Source of the DNA: Triglochin maritima | Lineage: Eukaryota > Streptophyta > Magnoliopsida > Alismatales > Juncaginaceae | Direction: 5' to 3' | Assembly (NCBI GenBank): GCA_963682175.1 | Contig: OY821775.1 | Coordinates: 28,952,053 to 29,016,052, forward strand | DNA length: 64,000 nucleotides | Shown here: in pieces, positions 34,388 through 44,622 of the stretch | How the letters are laid out: each line of letters opens with the position of its first letter | How positions within the stretch are numbered: the first letter of the stretch is position 1 | The notes under the pieces: generated by a model | The model's input: only the letters and a program-made list of their open reading frames with translations | What the model was told of the DNA's origin: nothing | Database searches by the model: none | Program-made: the position numbers and the translations under genes

Positions 34388-36122
34388 ATGACGTGTGGGG
34401 GAGATGGTGGAATGGTTTTGCATCTCCAACATGCGCAAAAGGAGGGTGGAGAGGCCATGTTGGTTGAGGCCTCGGGAAAGGAGGGTGCAATGGGTGATGC
34501 ACCACTTGTTCCTAAGAAGTGGACGGATCTTTTCACATCCACACTAAGGGCATCTACGGCCTTGGAGTTTGTGGAGCCGATGGTGAAGGAGGGGGTTCGT
34601 ATGGGCCATTGTTCATGTGAAGAGGTGGTGGATGCTCTCAAGAGGTGGACAAAGTTGTTCTTGGATATTTTGTTGATTTTCGGCCTCATCTCCCCACCCT
34701 TGAGAGATTCTTGCCACGTTTGTGGAAGTTATCCAGTGGTTTGGAGGTCATTCGGCGCAAGGAGGGCTTCTTGTTGTTTCGCTTCACCACGATGAAAGAT
34801 TTAGAGATGGTTCTCGAAAATGGGCCATGGTTTGTTCGAGGAACACCGCTTGTGGTGCAAAGGTGGACTCCATCGACGGTGATGAGGCGTGCATCCTTGT
34901 CTACGGTTCCTATATGGGTACGTATGCCGGAGCTTGATCTTAGGTTTTGGTCTTCAAAGAATCTTAGTATCATTGCAAGTGTTATGGGAAGACCACTCTA
35001 CATGGACGAAAATACGGCTTTGGGTAGAAGGTTGGCGTATGCACGTGTTTGTGTGGAGGTGCCATGTACGTTTGATTACTCTCCAATGGTTCGAGTGCAA
35101 ATTGAAGGAGGAGAGGTGGAGGAAATTGCAATAGAGTATGAATGGAGGCTAGGCTATTGTGATGAGTGCAAGGAGTTTGGTCACGTTCATGAGAAGTGCC
35201 CGAGGAGAGCAAAAGGAGAAAATCATGGTGGAGTGGGCGTGAAGGGAAAGAGGAAGGAATGGGTGGTAGTTGGAAGGAAAGGAAGGGAAGTGGGTGGTGC
35301 CGATGATCTAGGAGGCGAGGGAGGGGTGATGGGCGTCGAAGACAAGGAAAATGAGGAAAATTTGGTGGTAGTTGAGCTCGCCGGAGTTGGGGCGGCTGCT
35401 GGGGCCGGCTCGCCGGAGATGGCTGGAGGGAGTCGGAGGGGAGGTGTATTCCGGAGTTGGACCAAGTGGGAATGAGCAAGGGGGACAAAAAGTAAAAGAA
35501 GGGGGACAAGTTATGAAAAAGCAAAAGGGTGTCATAAAAGGTACTAAGGCGTGCTTTGTGGAACAGCCAATCATAGGGGTGGAATTCAAAAATCATGGGG
35601 GGACCAAAAGTGCCTTGCAAGAGAAAGAAACAAACAAGGAGGTGACACTTGGCATGGTTAAAGAAAAGGGATTGGAGTTATGCTCTAGTGAGGGAATTAA
35701 AAATGGGAGTGGAAATTTTTGTGGGGTTGTGGTGGATGAAGAGGTGTCACGTGATTTTGAGGAGAGGGAATTGCATATTTGTCATGCAAAGGACGGGTGG
35801 ATTGCACCAAGAAAATTGGTGTGTAAACTAGAGGAGGGGTAACCTAGTGTGGAGTGTGACCTTGGAGAAGCACCGAGTAAGGGCCGGTTTTAAGTGTTGA
35901 GTGGATTGGCGGATGTGGGTTTTTTGACGAAGAGGGGGGTGAAGGAAAGGTGGTGGAGAAGAAAAGAATGGTTGCAAGGGTTTCCTCTCCACCTCCTTCG
36001 GTGGACCTTGAATCCATTTCTCCACAACCCGAGGCATTCAAAGCTATACGCGCGAAGGTGGGGCACAACAAAAGGCAATGCGAGGCGGAAAGGGACCCCG
36101 GTCCCCTACGCCAAAATCATGA
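34388..36122 (+). pseudogene. LINE D ORF1: DUF4283 and CCHC zinc knuckle, broken
   Basis: The ATG at 34388 (MTCGGDGG) is the first in frame. A one-base deletion near 34648 (KRW then DKVVLGYF) shifts into the long frame to 35475. That frame holds DUF4283 (FRPHLPTL, WFVRGTPLVVQ, PIWVRMPELDLRFW, GRPLYMDE, GRRLAYARVCVE) and an intact zinc knuckle, YCDECKEFGHVHEKCP (about 35157-35204). A second shift near 35450 continues as SGNEQGGQ to 35842, and the conserved C-terminal segment SPPPSVDLESISPQ lies in another frame near 35985-36045. The stop TGA (36120-36122) overlaps the ORF2 ATG. The zinc knuckle is the best preserved in the window besides that of LINE F. Confidence 0.88.
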
Positions 36123-37490
36123 TAGTCTTAGTATGGAATGTGCACGGCGCAAATCTCCCCGGTCGAGCACACATGATAAGGGGGAAAATAAAGGAAGTTA
36201 AGGCGGATGTGGTATGTATTGTGGAGCACAAGGTGAAGACAAAGAAGTTGGATCGATTTCGGAGATCAATTTGGGGACAACAACAATGGGCTGCAGATAA
36301 TATAATTGTGGATTCGGGTTGGATTTTAGTAATGTGGAATGATAGCAAAGTGGATCTCCGGGTTACATGGGAATCGGCTCAAATGGTGCAACTTGAAGGA
36401 AATGATTTGGTGAGTGGGAAGGTGATTGTGTTGACAATGGTGTATGGTGCAAATGGACATGTTGAAAGACGAGCACTTTGGGAGGATCTTGGGAGAGCGG
36501 CACCGGGTGATGACACTCCTTGGCTTGTATGTGGTGATTTCAATTGCATTAGGAAGGGGAGTGAGAAGAAGGGAGGAGCGGGGCTGAATATGACGGCCAT
36601 GGCTGAATTCAACACTTGTATCGATCGTCTACAACTTTTGGAGGCACCATCAATGGGGGACGAGTTCACTTGGACAAATTCCTCACGAGGAGAAGCTTGT
36701 ATTGAGACACGTATCGACCGGATGCTCATTTCACATGCATGGATAGCTGAATTTCCGGAATCTTTTTATGAAGTGGGTGGGAAGGACTTGAGTGACCATG
36801 CACCTCTTGTCATGAATACGGAGAAGATGGGTGAAAGAAAGGCTCGAATGTTTCGTTTTCAGAATTTTTGGGCTGAGCATGAGGACTTTTTAAATGTGGT
36901 GGGCACGGCTTGGTCTACTCTTGTGGAAGGCACACCCATGTTTCGAGTGGTTGCAAAATTAGAGGAAGTCAAGAAGGCTTTAAAGAAGTGGAGTGGGTGT
37001 ACTTTTGGTAATGTGGAGCAAAGAGTGGTGGAAGCTAGGCACGCCCTTGAGGTGGTGCAGCTTAAAAGAAGGGAGGAACCTGAGGAGGCAAGTCTATTAG
37101 AATCGGAAATTGAGTGCAAGAATGGCCTAAACGAAGCACTAGTTCGAGAAGAATCCATTGTGAGACAAAAATCGAGGGTGAGATAGTTACGAGAAGGAGA
37201 CCGCAACTCTAGATTTTTTCATGCTTCCCTTAGAGTGAGGAGAGCCACCAATCATGTGAGGCTAGTGTTAGTGGAGGGAGTGGCCATTCAAAGTGAGATA
37301 GATATTCGTGAGGCGTTTCGGCGTCGTTACTCTAACTTGTTTGCTAATGGTTTTCAGGAACGAAGCATAGATCAAACCCTTGAGTTGCCACAACTTGAGG
37401 GGGTGGAAGCAAACGACCTCATCAAGGCTGTCACAATGGAAGAGCTAGAGAGGGTTGTGATGCACTCAAATGTGGACAAGGCGTCGGGTG
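36119..37490 (+). pseudogene. LINE D ORF2: intact endonuclease, truncated reverse transcriptase
   Basis: ORF2 starts MIVLVWNVHGANLPGRA at 36119 within ATGA. The endonuclease domain is uninterrupted: WNVHG, VEHKV, VYGANG, GDFNCIRKGSEKKGG, FTWTNSSRG, TRIDR and SDHAPLV, so it is the only complete endonuclease frame in the window. The linker stays open to a TAG at 37184-37186, where relatives have Trp (SRVKWLKEGDRN). Beyond it the same frame continues with GDRNSRFFHASL and the start of RT to VDKASG, then breaks into satellite. RT catalytic motifs are missing. An endonuclease peptide could in principle be made, but nothing shows expression. Confidence 0.92.
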
Positions 37491-40429
37491 TGAAGGAGAA
37501 GAGGGATAAAGGAGGGAGGGAGAGAAGAAAGAGAAAGACGGAGAAGGAGAGAGAAAATGAGAAGGGAGAAGGGAAGAGGAGAAGGATAATGAGAACGAGA
37601 GAGGAGAGAGGACGGAAGAGAGAGAAGAGGAGAGAAGGAGAGGAGAGGTAGGTAGAGAAGTCAAGGAGAAGAGAGAAGGGAGAGAGAGAGAGAGAACGAC
37701 AGAGACAGATTAGAGAAAATAGGGATAGGGATTGGGAGAGAAGAGAGTAGGAGAATAGGAAAGAGGTGAGAGAGATGGGAAGAGAGAGGAGGGAGAAGAA
37801 GGGAGAGAGATCGAGAGGAGTAGAAGGAGTTAGTGGGGGAGGGGGATAAGAAGGAGAGGGGTAAGAGGGAGATAGAGAAGGAGAAAGAGGAGAGGAAGGA
37901 TAAGAGGAGAGAGAGATAACAAGAGCGAGAAGGAGAAAGGAGGGAGGGAGGGGAACGAGAGGGAGATGACGAGATAAAGAAGGGATGATGAGAGAAAAGA
38001 GGAGACTAGAGGGGGAACGAGAGGAAACAAAGGGACAAGAGGAGAAGGAGAGAGAGAGAGCGGGAGAGAGAGAAGGAGAGGGGAGGAGAGAGAGGGAGGG
38101 GGGAAGAGGGAGGGGACGAGAGGAGACGGAGGGATGAGAGGAGAGAGACGAGAAGTAGAGAGAGAGCGGAGGAGAGGGAGAAGAGGGGAGAGAGAGAAGA
38201 AGAATAAGGATAGGGGAGGAGAGGTTGAACGAGAGAATGAGAAGAGGATAGAGAAGGAAAGGACGAGGAGAGGTTGAACGAGAGAATGAGAAGAGGATAG
38301 AGAAGGAAAGGATGAGGAGAGGGAATAGGAAAGGGAACGAGATAGAGAAGGGAGGGTAGAGATAGAGAATGGGAGAGAGAAGGAGTGAGAGAGATAGAGG
38401 TGGAGAGACGAAACGGGAGAGGAGAGAGATAAGGAGAAAGAGAAGGGGAGAGGAGGAGAGAAAATGGAGAAGGGAGTGAGTGATAAAAGAAAGATGAGGG
38501 AAGAGGATAGGAGAGAGGAGAATAGGGAGAAGGAGAGAGAGAGAACGGGAAGGAGGAGATAGAGAGAGAAGGTGTCCCCTCCTTCTCATCCTCCCTCTCA
38601 TACTCTCCTTCCCTTCTTGTTATCCTCTCTCTTCTTCTCCTTCTCCCCCTCACACTCCTCTCTTCCTTCTATCCATGTAAGGATAACGCGAGAAGGAGAG
38701 GGTAAGAGGGAGATATACGATGAGAAGAGGGAAGAGGAGAGAGAGGGGAAACGAGGGAAGAGAGTCAAGAAGAAGAAGAAGAGAGAAGGAAGAGGGAGAG
38801 AGAAGGAGAGAATAGGGAAGGAGAGAGGAAACGAGAGAAGAGGAGATAGAGAAGGGTAGAGAGAGAGAGAAGGGAGAGCAGAGAGAGAAGGAGAGAGGAG
38901 ATAGAGAAGGGAGAGAAGGGAGAGAGGAGAGGGAAAAAGGGGAAGCGAGCGACAGAAGGAGAGGGAGAGAGTAGAAGAAGAGAGGAGAGAGGATAAGGAG
39001 AGAGTTAGAAGGATAAGGAGAGAGGGAACGAGTGAGAAGGAGAAGAGAAAGTGGATAACAGGGAGAACGAGAGTGAATGAGAAAAGGAGAAGCGAGAGGA
39101 TGCGAGATGAGGAGAGAGAGAATGAGAAAGAGAGAGAGGGAGAGGGTGGAGAAAGAAAGGAGAGTGGGAGAAGGAGACGAAGAGAAGGAGAAGAGGGAAG
39201 AGGAGGGGAGAGGTGGAGAAGAAAAGAGACGGGAAAGGGAGACAGAAGAGAGACGGAGAGCGAGAATGAGAGATAGAGAAGGGAGAGATGAGAGTGGAGA
39301 AAAGACGACAAGAAGAATAGAGAGAGAAGGAGGAGGGAGAGAGGAAGAGAAAAGAGTAGATGGGAGAGGGATAGAAGGAAGAGAGGATAAAGAAGGGAAA
39401 GGGTGGGAAAAGGAGAAACGAGATAAGTAGAGGGAGGAGAGAGGACGGAGAAGAAGGAAGAGAGAGCGAGAGATGGAGGGGAAGGAGGGAGTGGAGAAGA
39501 GGATAAGAGGGAGGTAGAGAATGAAGGAGAATAAGAGGGAAGATGCGTGAGAGAAGGAGAGAGGTAGAGAAGCGAGGGAAAGAGGAGAAAAGAGGAAGAG
39601 AGGGAAGGGAGAGAGGGGAAGTAGAGGGGAGAAAGGAGAAGATATAAGGGGAGAAGGAGTGGTATAGAAGGAGAGATAGCGTGAGACGGAGAGAGAGGTG
39701 GCGAAGGGAAAGAGGAGGATAAGGAAGGATAGGAAGAGGGAGAGAGAAGAAGAAGAGAGATGGATAACAAGAAGAAAGAGGAGAAGGAGAGGGAATCGGA
39801 GGGAGATAGATATGAAGAGAGGGAGAAGAGAGAAGGAGAAGAGGGAAGAGTGGGAGAGAGGTAAAGGAGAGAAGAGAGAGGGGTAGAGAGGTAGTGTGAG
39901 AGATACAGAGGGAAGGAAGAGACGGAGAGAGAGAGAGAGAATGGAGAGGAGAGAGAAGGAGTGGGAGAAAAGGAGAAGGGAGAGAAAGTTGGAGAGAGGA
40001 GAGAGGGAGATAAGGACAGAGGATAAGGAGAAGAGGGATAAAGGAGGGAGGGAGAGAAGAAAGAGAAAGACGGAGATGGAGAGAGAAAATGAGAAGGGAG
40101 AAGGGAGGAGGAGAAGGATAATGAGAATGAGAGAGGAGAGAGGAGAGAGGAGAGAGAAGAGGAGAGAAGGAGAGGTAGGAGAGAAGTCAAGGAGAAGAGA
40201 GAAGGGAGGGAGAGAGAGAGAGAGAAGGACAGAGACAGAGAAGAGAAAAATGGGATAGGGATTGGGAGAGAAGAGAGAAGGAGAATAGGAAAGAGGTGAG
40301 AGAGATGGAAAGAGAGAGGTGGGAGAAGAAGGGAGAGAGAGCGAGAGGAGTAGAAGGAGTTAGTGGGGGAGGGGGATAAGAAGGAGAGGGATAAGAGGGA
40401 GATAGAGAAGGAGAAAGAGGAGAGGAGGG
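37491..40429 (+). repeat. Satellite block IV
   Basis: This is the last purine-plus block before the inversion. It resumes at the landmark gaagagggataaaggagg, holds one diverged box at 38573, and ends about 1.86 kb into the next unit at the landmark gagaaagaggagaggagg. Indels and base changes relative to the reference unit are more frequent than in block I, for example a tandem duplication of gaggagaggttgaacgagag near 38216-38280. Confidence 0.88.
38573..38690 (+). repeat. Strand-switch pyrimidine box 10, diverged
   Basis: The left arm is CTTGTTATCC (38616-38625) and the right arm GGATAACGCG (38681-38690). The two changes do not compensate, and tgtcccctcc is shortened. Confidence 0.85.
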
Positions 40430-40985
40430 AAAGAAGTGCGATCACAAGAGGAGAAGGAAGGGGAAAAAGTAGTGGATGGAATGGGCGTTGAAAGACAAAC
40501 AAATGACGTATTGGAAGAGGTCTCCGGTGAGGAGGGGCTGGCCGGAGGTGCGCCGGAAGGGGTCACCGGAGATGTCACCGGAGGTGAGGTGGCCATGGGG
40601 GTAGGTGCACATGGGACAAACCAAGGGGAAAAAAGTTAGTGGAGGGGGACAAAAAGGAAGGGAAGGACAAAAAGAAAAGAAAAAGCATGTTCTTTGCTTG
40701 AGCCAATTATTGGGGGGAATTTCGAAATTGGTGGGGTGGTTACACCTTTGGGCAGCCATGAAGCTAATGGGAAGGATACAAGTGGAAAGGAAAAAGCTAA
40801 TGATGGGAGGCCAAACCAAAACGTGACAAGTGTCATGGAGGTGGGTAAAGAAAGAGAAAATTATGTGGATGCAATTGAAGGAGTGGTGGCTTTTGCTCTT
40901 GAGGAGGATTTTTGAAATTCCACAAACCAAAAGGAGATGTGGACTTCTCCCAAACGTGTGGCACATGAAATGGACATCTCTCGGT
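40430..40985 (+). pseudogene. LINE E: ORF1 C-terminal fragment at the satellite inversion
   Basis: About 555 bp of non-satellite sequence resembles the variable C-terminal half of LINE D ORF1. Shared pieces, partly in different frames, are a Gly/Glu-rich stretch, GGQK followed by lysines, EPIIGGNFE (LINE D EQPIIGVEF) and an acidic tail. It lacks both ends of the LINE, any poly(A) and any visible target duplication. On its left the satellite runs purine-plus; on its right pyrimidine-plus. It therefore marks the inversion breakpoint, with roughly 500 bp of unit overlap between the two arms. Whether the fragment caused the inversion or was captured during repair cannot be told. Confidence 0.82.
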
Positions 40986-42122
40986 CTCTCTCTTCCTTCT
41001 CTCTCCTCTCCATTCTCTCTCTCTCCGTCTCTTCCTTCCCTTTGTATTTCTCACACTACCTCTCTACCCCTCTCTCTTCTCTCCTTTACCTCTCTCCCAC
41101 TCTTCCCTCCTCTCCCTCTCTTCATCTCTATCTCCCTCCAATTCCCTCTCCTTCTCCTCTCCCTTCTTATCCATCTCTCTTCTTCTTCTCTCTCCCTCTT
41201 CCTATCCTTCCCTATCCTCCTCTTTCCCTTCTCCTCCTCTCCCTCCGTCTCTCGCTCTCTCTCCTTCTATCCCACTCCTCCCCATATATCTTCTCCTTTC
41301 TCCCATCTACTTCCCCTCTCTTCCTTCTCTCTCTTACTCTTCTCTCCTCCTTCCCTCGCTTCTCTACCTCTCTCGTGCCCTCTCTCCTTCTCTCACGCCT
41401 CTTCCCTCTTATTCTCCTTCATTCTCTATCTCTCTCTTATACTCTTCTCCACTCCCTCCTTCTTCCCCTCCATCTCTCGCTCTCTCTCTTCCTTCTTCTC
41501 CGTCCTCTCTCCTCCCTCTACTTCTCTCGTTTCTCCTTTTCCCTCCCTTTCCCTTCTTTATCCTCTCTTCCTTCGCTCCCCTCTACTCTTTTCTCTTCCT
41601 CTCTCCCCCTCCTCTCTCTACTCTTCTTGTCCTCTTTTCTCCACTCTCATCTCTCCCTTCTCTATCTCTCATTCTCGCTCTCCGTCTCTCTTTTCTTCTC
41701 CACCTCTCCCCTCCTCTTCCCTCTTCTCCTTCTCTTCGTCTCCTTCTTCTCCCACTCTCCTTTCTCTCTCCGCCCTCTCCCTCTTGTCCCTCTCTCTCTC
41801 TTTCTCTCTCTCCTCATCTCGCATCCTCTCGCTTCTCCTTTTCTCATTCTCTCTCGTTCTCCCTCTTATCCACTTTCTCTTTTCCTTCTCACTCGTTCCC
41901 TCTCTCCTTATCCTTCTAACTCTCTCCTTATCCTCTCTCCTTCTCTCTTCTTCTACTCTCTCCCTCTCCTTCTGTCGCTCGCTTCCCCTTTTTCCCTCTC
42001 CTCTCTCCCTTCTCTCCATTCTCTATCTCCTCTCTCCTTCTCTCCCTTCTCTATCTCTCTACCCTTATCTATCTCCTCTTCTCTCGTTTCCTCTCTCCTT
42101 CCCTATTCTCTCCTTCTCTCTC
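40986..42122 (-). repeat. Inverted satellite block V
   Basis: The plus strand is now pyrimidine-rich and is the reverse complement of the unit, starting at the position equivalent to about 3600 in the reference unit and running toward its box. It is interrupted at 42122 by LTR element 2. The long Ser/Leu/Pro frames on the plus strand are composition artefacts. Confidence 0.9.
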
Positions 42123-42551
42123 TGTAACATCCTCAAAGCAGCGGAAAATTTAAAATCTATAAACACTCAATCAACAGAGGATATTACGCAAATAAAGTAA
42201 CACAGGTGCACCAACATATATATATATATCCGAACATCAGAGTTTACAAAAGTGGTGATTACATCAAAAACATAAACGAAGGAAACAGTAATCACACGAC
42301 CTCAACCGAGAGAAAGCTGGATCCGGTAGCAGCGCTCCTCTCCTCGGTCACCACCCCCCTAACGCCGATCACGGCCTGAAAGTAAACATGCAACAATGCC
42401 TGAGTTTCCAGAAGGAAACCCCGTATGCCAAACTCTAAATGCATGAAATAAAAGCATCCTAGCATGCAATTCTACAACCCAAGAAAAGCATCTCAACACG
42501 CCCAGCTCCAAGGCTCTCTCATACCCAACCACAGGACACACTACTGGTACG

Positions 42552-42942
42552 GGGCTACAGGTCTAATCTCAACCAACCGCCGCACCCACCACAGTCACGG
42601 GCTCCAGGTCTAATCTCAACCAACCGCCGCGACACACACTCGTCGCCAAGCTGGGCTCCAGGTCTAATTTCAACCAACCGCAGCTACCACGACACGACCA
42701 AGGGCTCCAGGTCTAATCTCAACCAACCCAAACGTCTAAGGGCTCCAGGTCTATTTTCAACCAACCCCTACACGCGGTCCCTGCTAAGGCTCCAGGTCTA
42801 ATTTCAACCAACCCGAACGAACTACGGAGCTCCAGGTCTAATTTCAACCAACTCCGTACAGACTAGCTGGGCTCCAGGTCTAATCTCAACCAACCGCAGC
42901 TCTCCCACAGTTACGGGGCTCCAGGTCTAATTTCAACCAACC
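42552..42942. repeat. Nine spaced copies of a 26-bp motif in LTR 2
   Basis: The motif GGCTCCAGGTCTAAT, one Y base, then TCAACCAACC begins at about 42553, 42600, 42654, 42704, 42741, 42788, 42827, 42870 and 42917. Cores are almost invariant, while the spacers (about 11-28 bp) are unrelated GC-rich sequences. The first copy has one change (ggctacagg) and the fifth reads tctatttt. Confidence 0.9.
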
Positions 42943-43047
42943 ACCGCAACACTCGTGCACCCTAGCACACTTGCCAGAAGAACATCGGCACACCACGCGC
43001 CCCACACGGACGACCACAACCACAACACCTCCATAGTGCAAAACAGA

Positions 43048-43720
43048 ACACAAACGGTCGACCGAACCAAAAGTCCCGGTCGACCGAATCAAGCAAATAC
43101 AGGGCAACCGATTCCCACCAACAGTACTCGTTCGGTCGAACCCAAGTCAAGGGACGGTCGACCGTTTAGATGGTGAACTCCCGCGGTTCAACGAACAAAA
43201 TGACTAATCGGTCGACCGACAAAGGGGTCCCGGTCGACCGAAAGTCACTAGGGAAAAATCCCTCAACACCACAACGAATTCGGTCGAACCACCGAGCACT
43301 CTCGGTCGACCGAATCCGTTCAGGGAATAATCCCTCACTCGCACCATGAATTCGGTCGAACGTCGAGCACATCTCGGTCGACCGAATTACTCTAGAGCGT
43401 TCCCCACGCTCAGCGCGCAAGTCCGGTCGACCGAACCCTCATTCGGTCGAACCGACCACTATTCTCACTTAAGTCACGGTCGGACGAAAATCAACGAGCG
43501 GTCGACCGTTTAGATGGTCTACGCCCCCAACCGACTTAAGACAGTGCACACGGTCGACCGGCAAAGGGGACCCGGTCGACCGAAACTCTCCAGACTTGCC
43601 ACCTATGCACGATCGGTCGACCTCCCCAAAGGCATCGTTCGACCGATGTGAGGCAGAGCCCGAATTCTCTTCACGAACGGTCGACCGTTTGCACAAACCG
43701 GTCGACCGATCAGGCAGTGA
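43048..43720. repeat. Palindrome cluster CGGTCGACCG in LTR 2
   Basis: About twenty sites match CGGTCGACCG, or a one-sided variant such as CGGTCGAACC, over 670 bp. Blocks are duplicated: the segment with ggtcgaccgtttagatggt occurs near 43153 and 43499, followed by related text 344 bp apart, and a shorter pair lies near 43278 and 43350. The core is CpG-rich and contains GTCGAC. Confidence 0.9.
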
Positions 43721-44502
43721 AATCTGCTGCACATTTACTTGCGACGAGCCGAACGACCTACCGTCGACTTCCAATTACTCACGATGATTAAGTGAGCGAG
43801 CTTGACATACCGGAAGGTCTGAAGAGACCTTAGAAGAACCACGACGACGCCTCCACGAGTGCGCCTCCCCAAATCATGATCCGTCGACGAACCTCGCGTC
43901 CAAACGACGATCAACACCTCCTCGACTCACTCGAGCACTCCAACACCCTCTATCAACCAGCCACGAGCAACCAAAACCACAGACACGAGTAAGGTCGAGG
44001 GAGAGAAATCAAATGTGCGGAAAGGTTAAAGAACCAACCACTCACCTCAAGCCACCGACAAACGACCACCACCACCGCTTGCCCGAACCCAACTCCACGC
44101 CAGAGCACCAACTTGCCGGAGCTCACCACTGAGGTAGAGAGAGAGAGTGAGCAACGAGAGTGAGATAGAGACGTGAAAGAGAGAGAGAGAAACTCACCTC
44201 TAAATATCTCCCCAACCTTCCATCTCCACCATCCATTCCAATCCATCCATCTCCACCACTCATCTCATCCCCAAATCATCTCAACCCCTCATCCAACCAT
44301 CTTCAATCCAAGCCATCCATCTCCATCTCCCTTAATCACCACCTAAAACATCATCAAACCACAATTAGGATTAGGATTAGGATCAGAATCCTACACTCTC
44401 CCTCTTCCTTCTCTCTTCTTCTTCTTGACTCTCTTCTCCTTTTTCCCCTCTCTCTCCTCTTCCCTCTTCTCCTCGTATATCTCCCTCTTACTCTCTCCTT
44501 CT

Positions 44503-44622
44503 CTCGTTATCCTTACATGGATAGACGGAAGAGAGGAGTGAGAGGGGGAGAAGGAGAAGAAGAGAGAGGATAACGAGAAGGGAAATAGAGGAGTAGATGG
44601 AGGATGAGAAGGAGGGGAAACA
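44503..44622 (-). repeat. Strand-switch box 11 (purine on plus)
   Basis: Perfect arms 44503-44512 and 44568-44577. The far edge is diverged (ggaggggaaaca). Confidence 0.88.

Larger units (their letters stand above)
34225..37490 (+). mobile_element. LINE D: L1-type LINE with 5' end, 3' truncated
   Basis: The 5' UTR, ORF1 and the first half of ORF2 are present in order. Sequence stops abruptly in the RT domain at VDKASG (about 37489) and continues as satellite, with no 3' UTR, poly(A) or target duplication. The 5' boundary is approximate because the 5' UTR itself begins GA-rich (aggagagagaagctct, also seen in LINE C). Satellite on the left ends at the (GAA)n position of the unit, while that on the right restarts about 730 bp earlier in unit order, so the flanks are not the two halves of one simple target site. 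Loss of the 3' half must be secondary, or the insertion did not use ordinary target-primed reverse transcription. Confidence 0.9.
42123..44395. mobile_element. Solo LTR-like element 2 (TG...CA, TSD ctctc)
   Basis: The 2273-bp non-satellite segment begins TGTAACATCC and ends ATCCTACA. It is flanked by the 5-bp direct repeat ctctc (42118-42122 and 44396-44400), although this is weak evidence in CT-rich DNA. Both flanks rejoin as continuous unit sequence when it is removed. The termini and length fit a solo LTR, and a start of TGTAACA is common in Ty3/Gypsy LTRs, so Gypsy is a reasonable guess only. There is no gag-pol coding. Inside lie a nine-copy spaced repeat (42552-42942), a dense palindrome cluster (43048-43720) and a (TA)n run near 42215. 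Open frames within it have no recognisable domain. Confidence 0.83.

Noticed and set aside
42552..42942. CRISPR-like array
   Set aside because: Repeats with spacers resemble one, but the setting is a plant LTR with no cas genes, and spacers are short and uneven.
44365..44384. Telomere-like ttaggattaggattagga
   Set aside because: It is three short repeats that do not match the plant TTTAGGG unit, inside the end of LTR 2.
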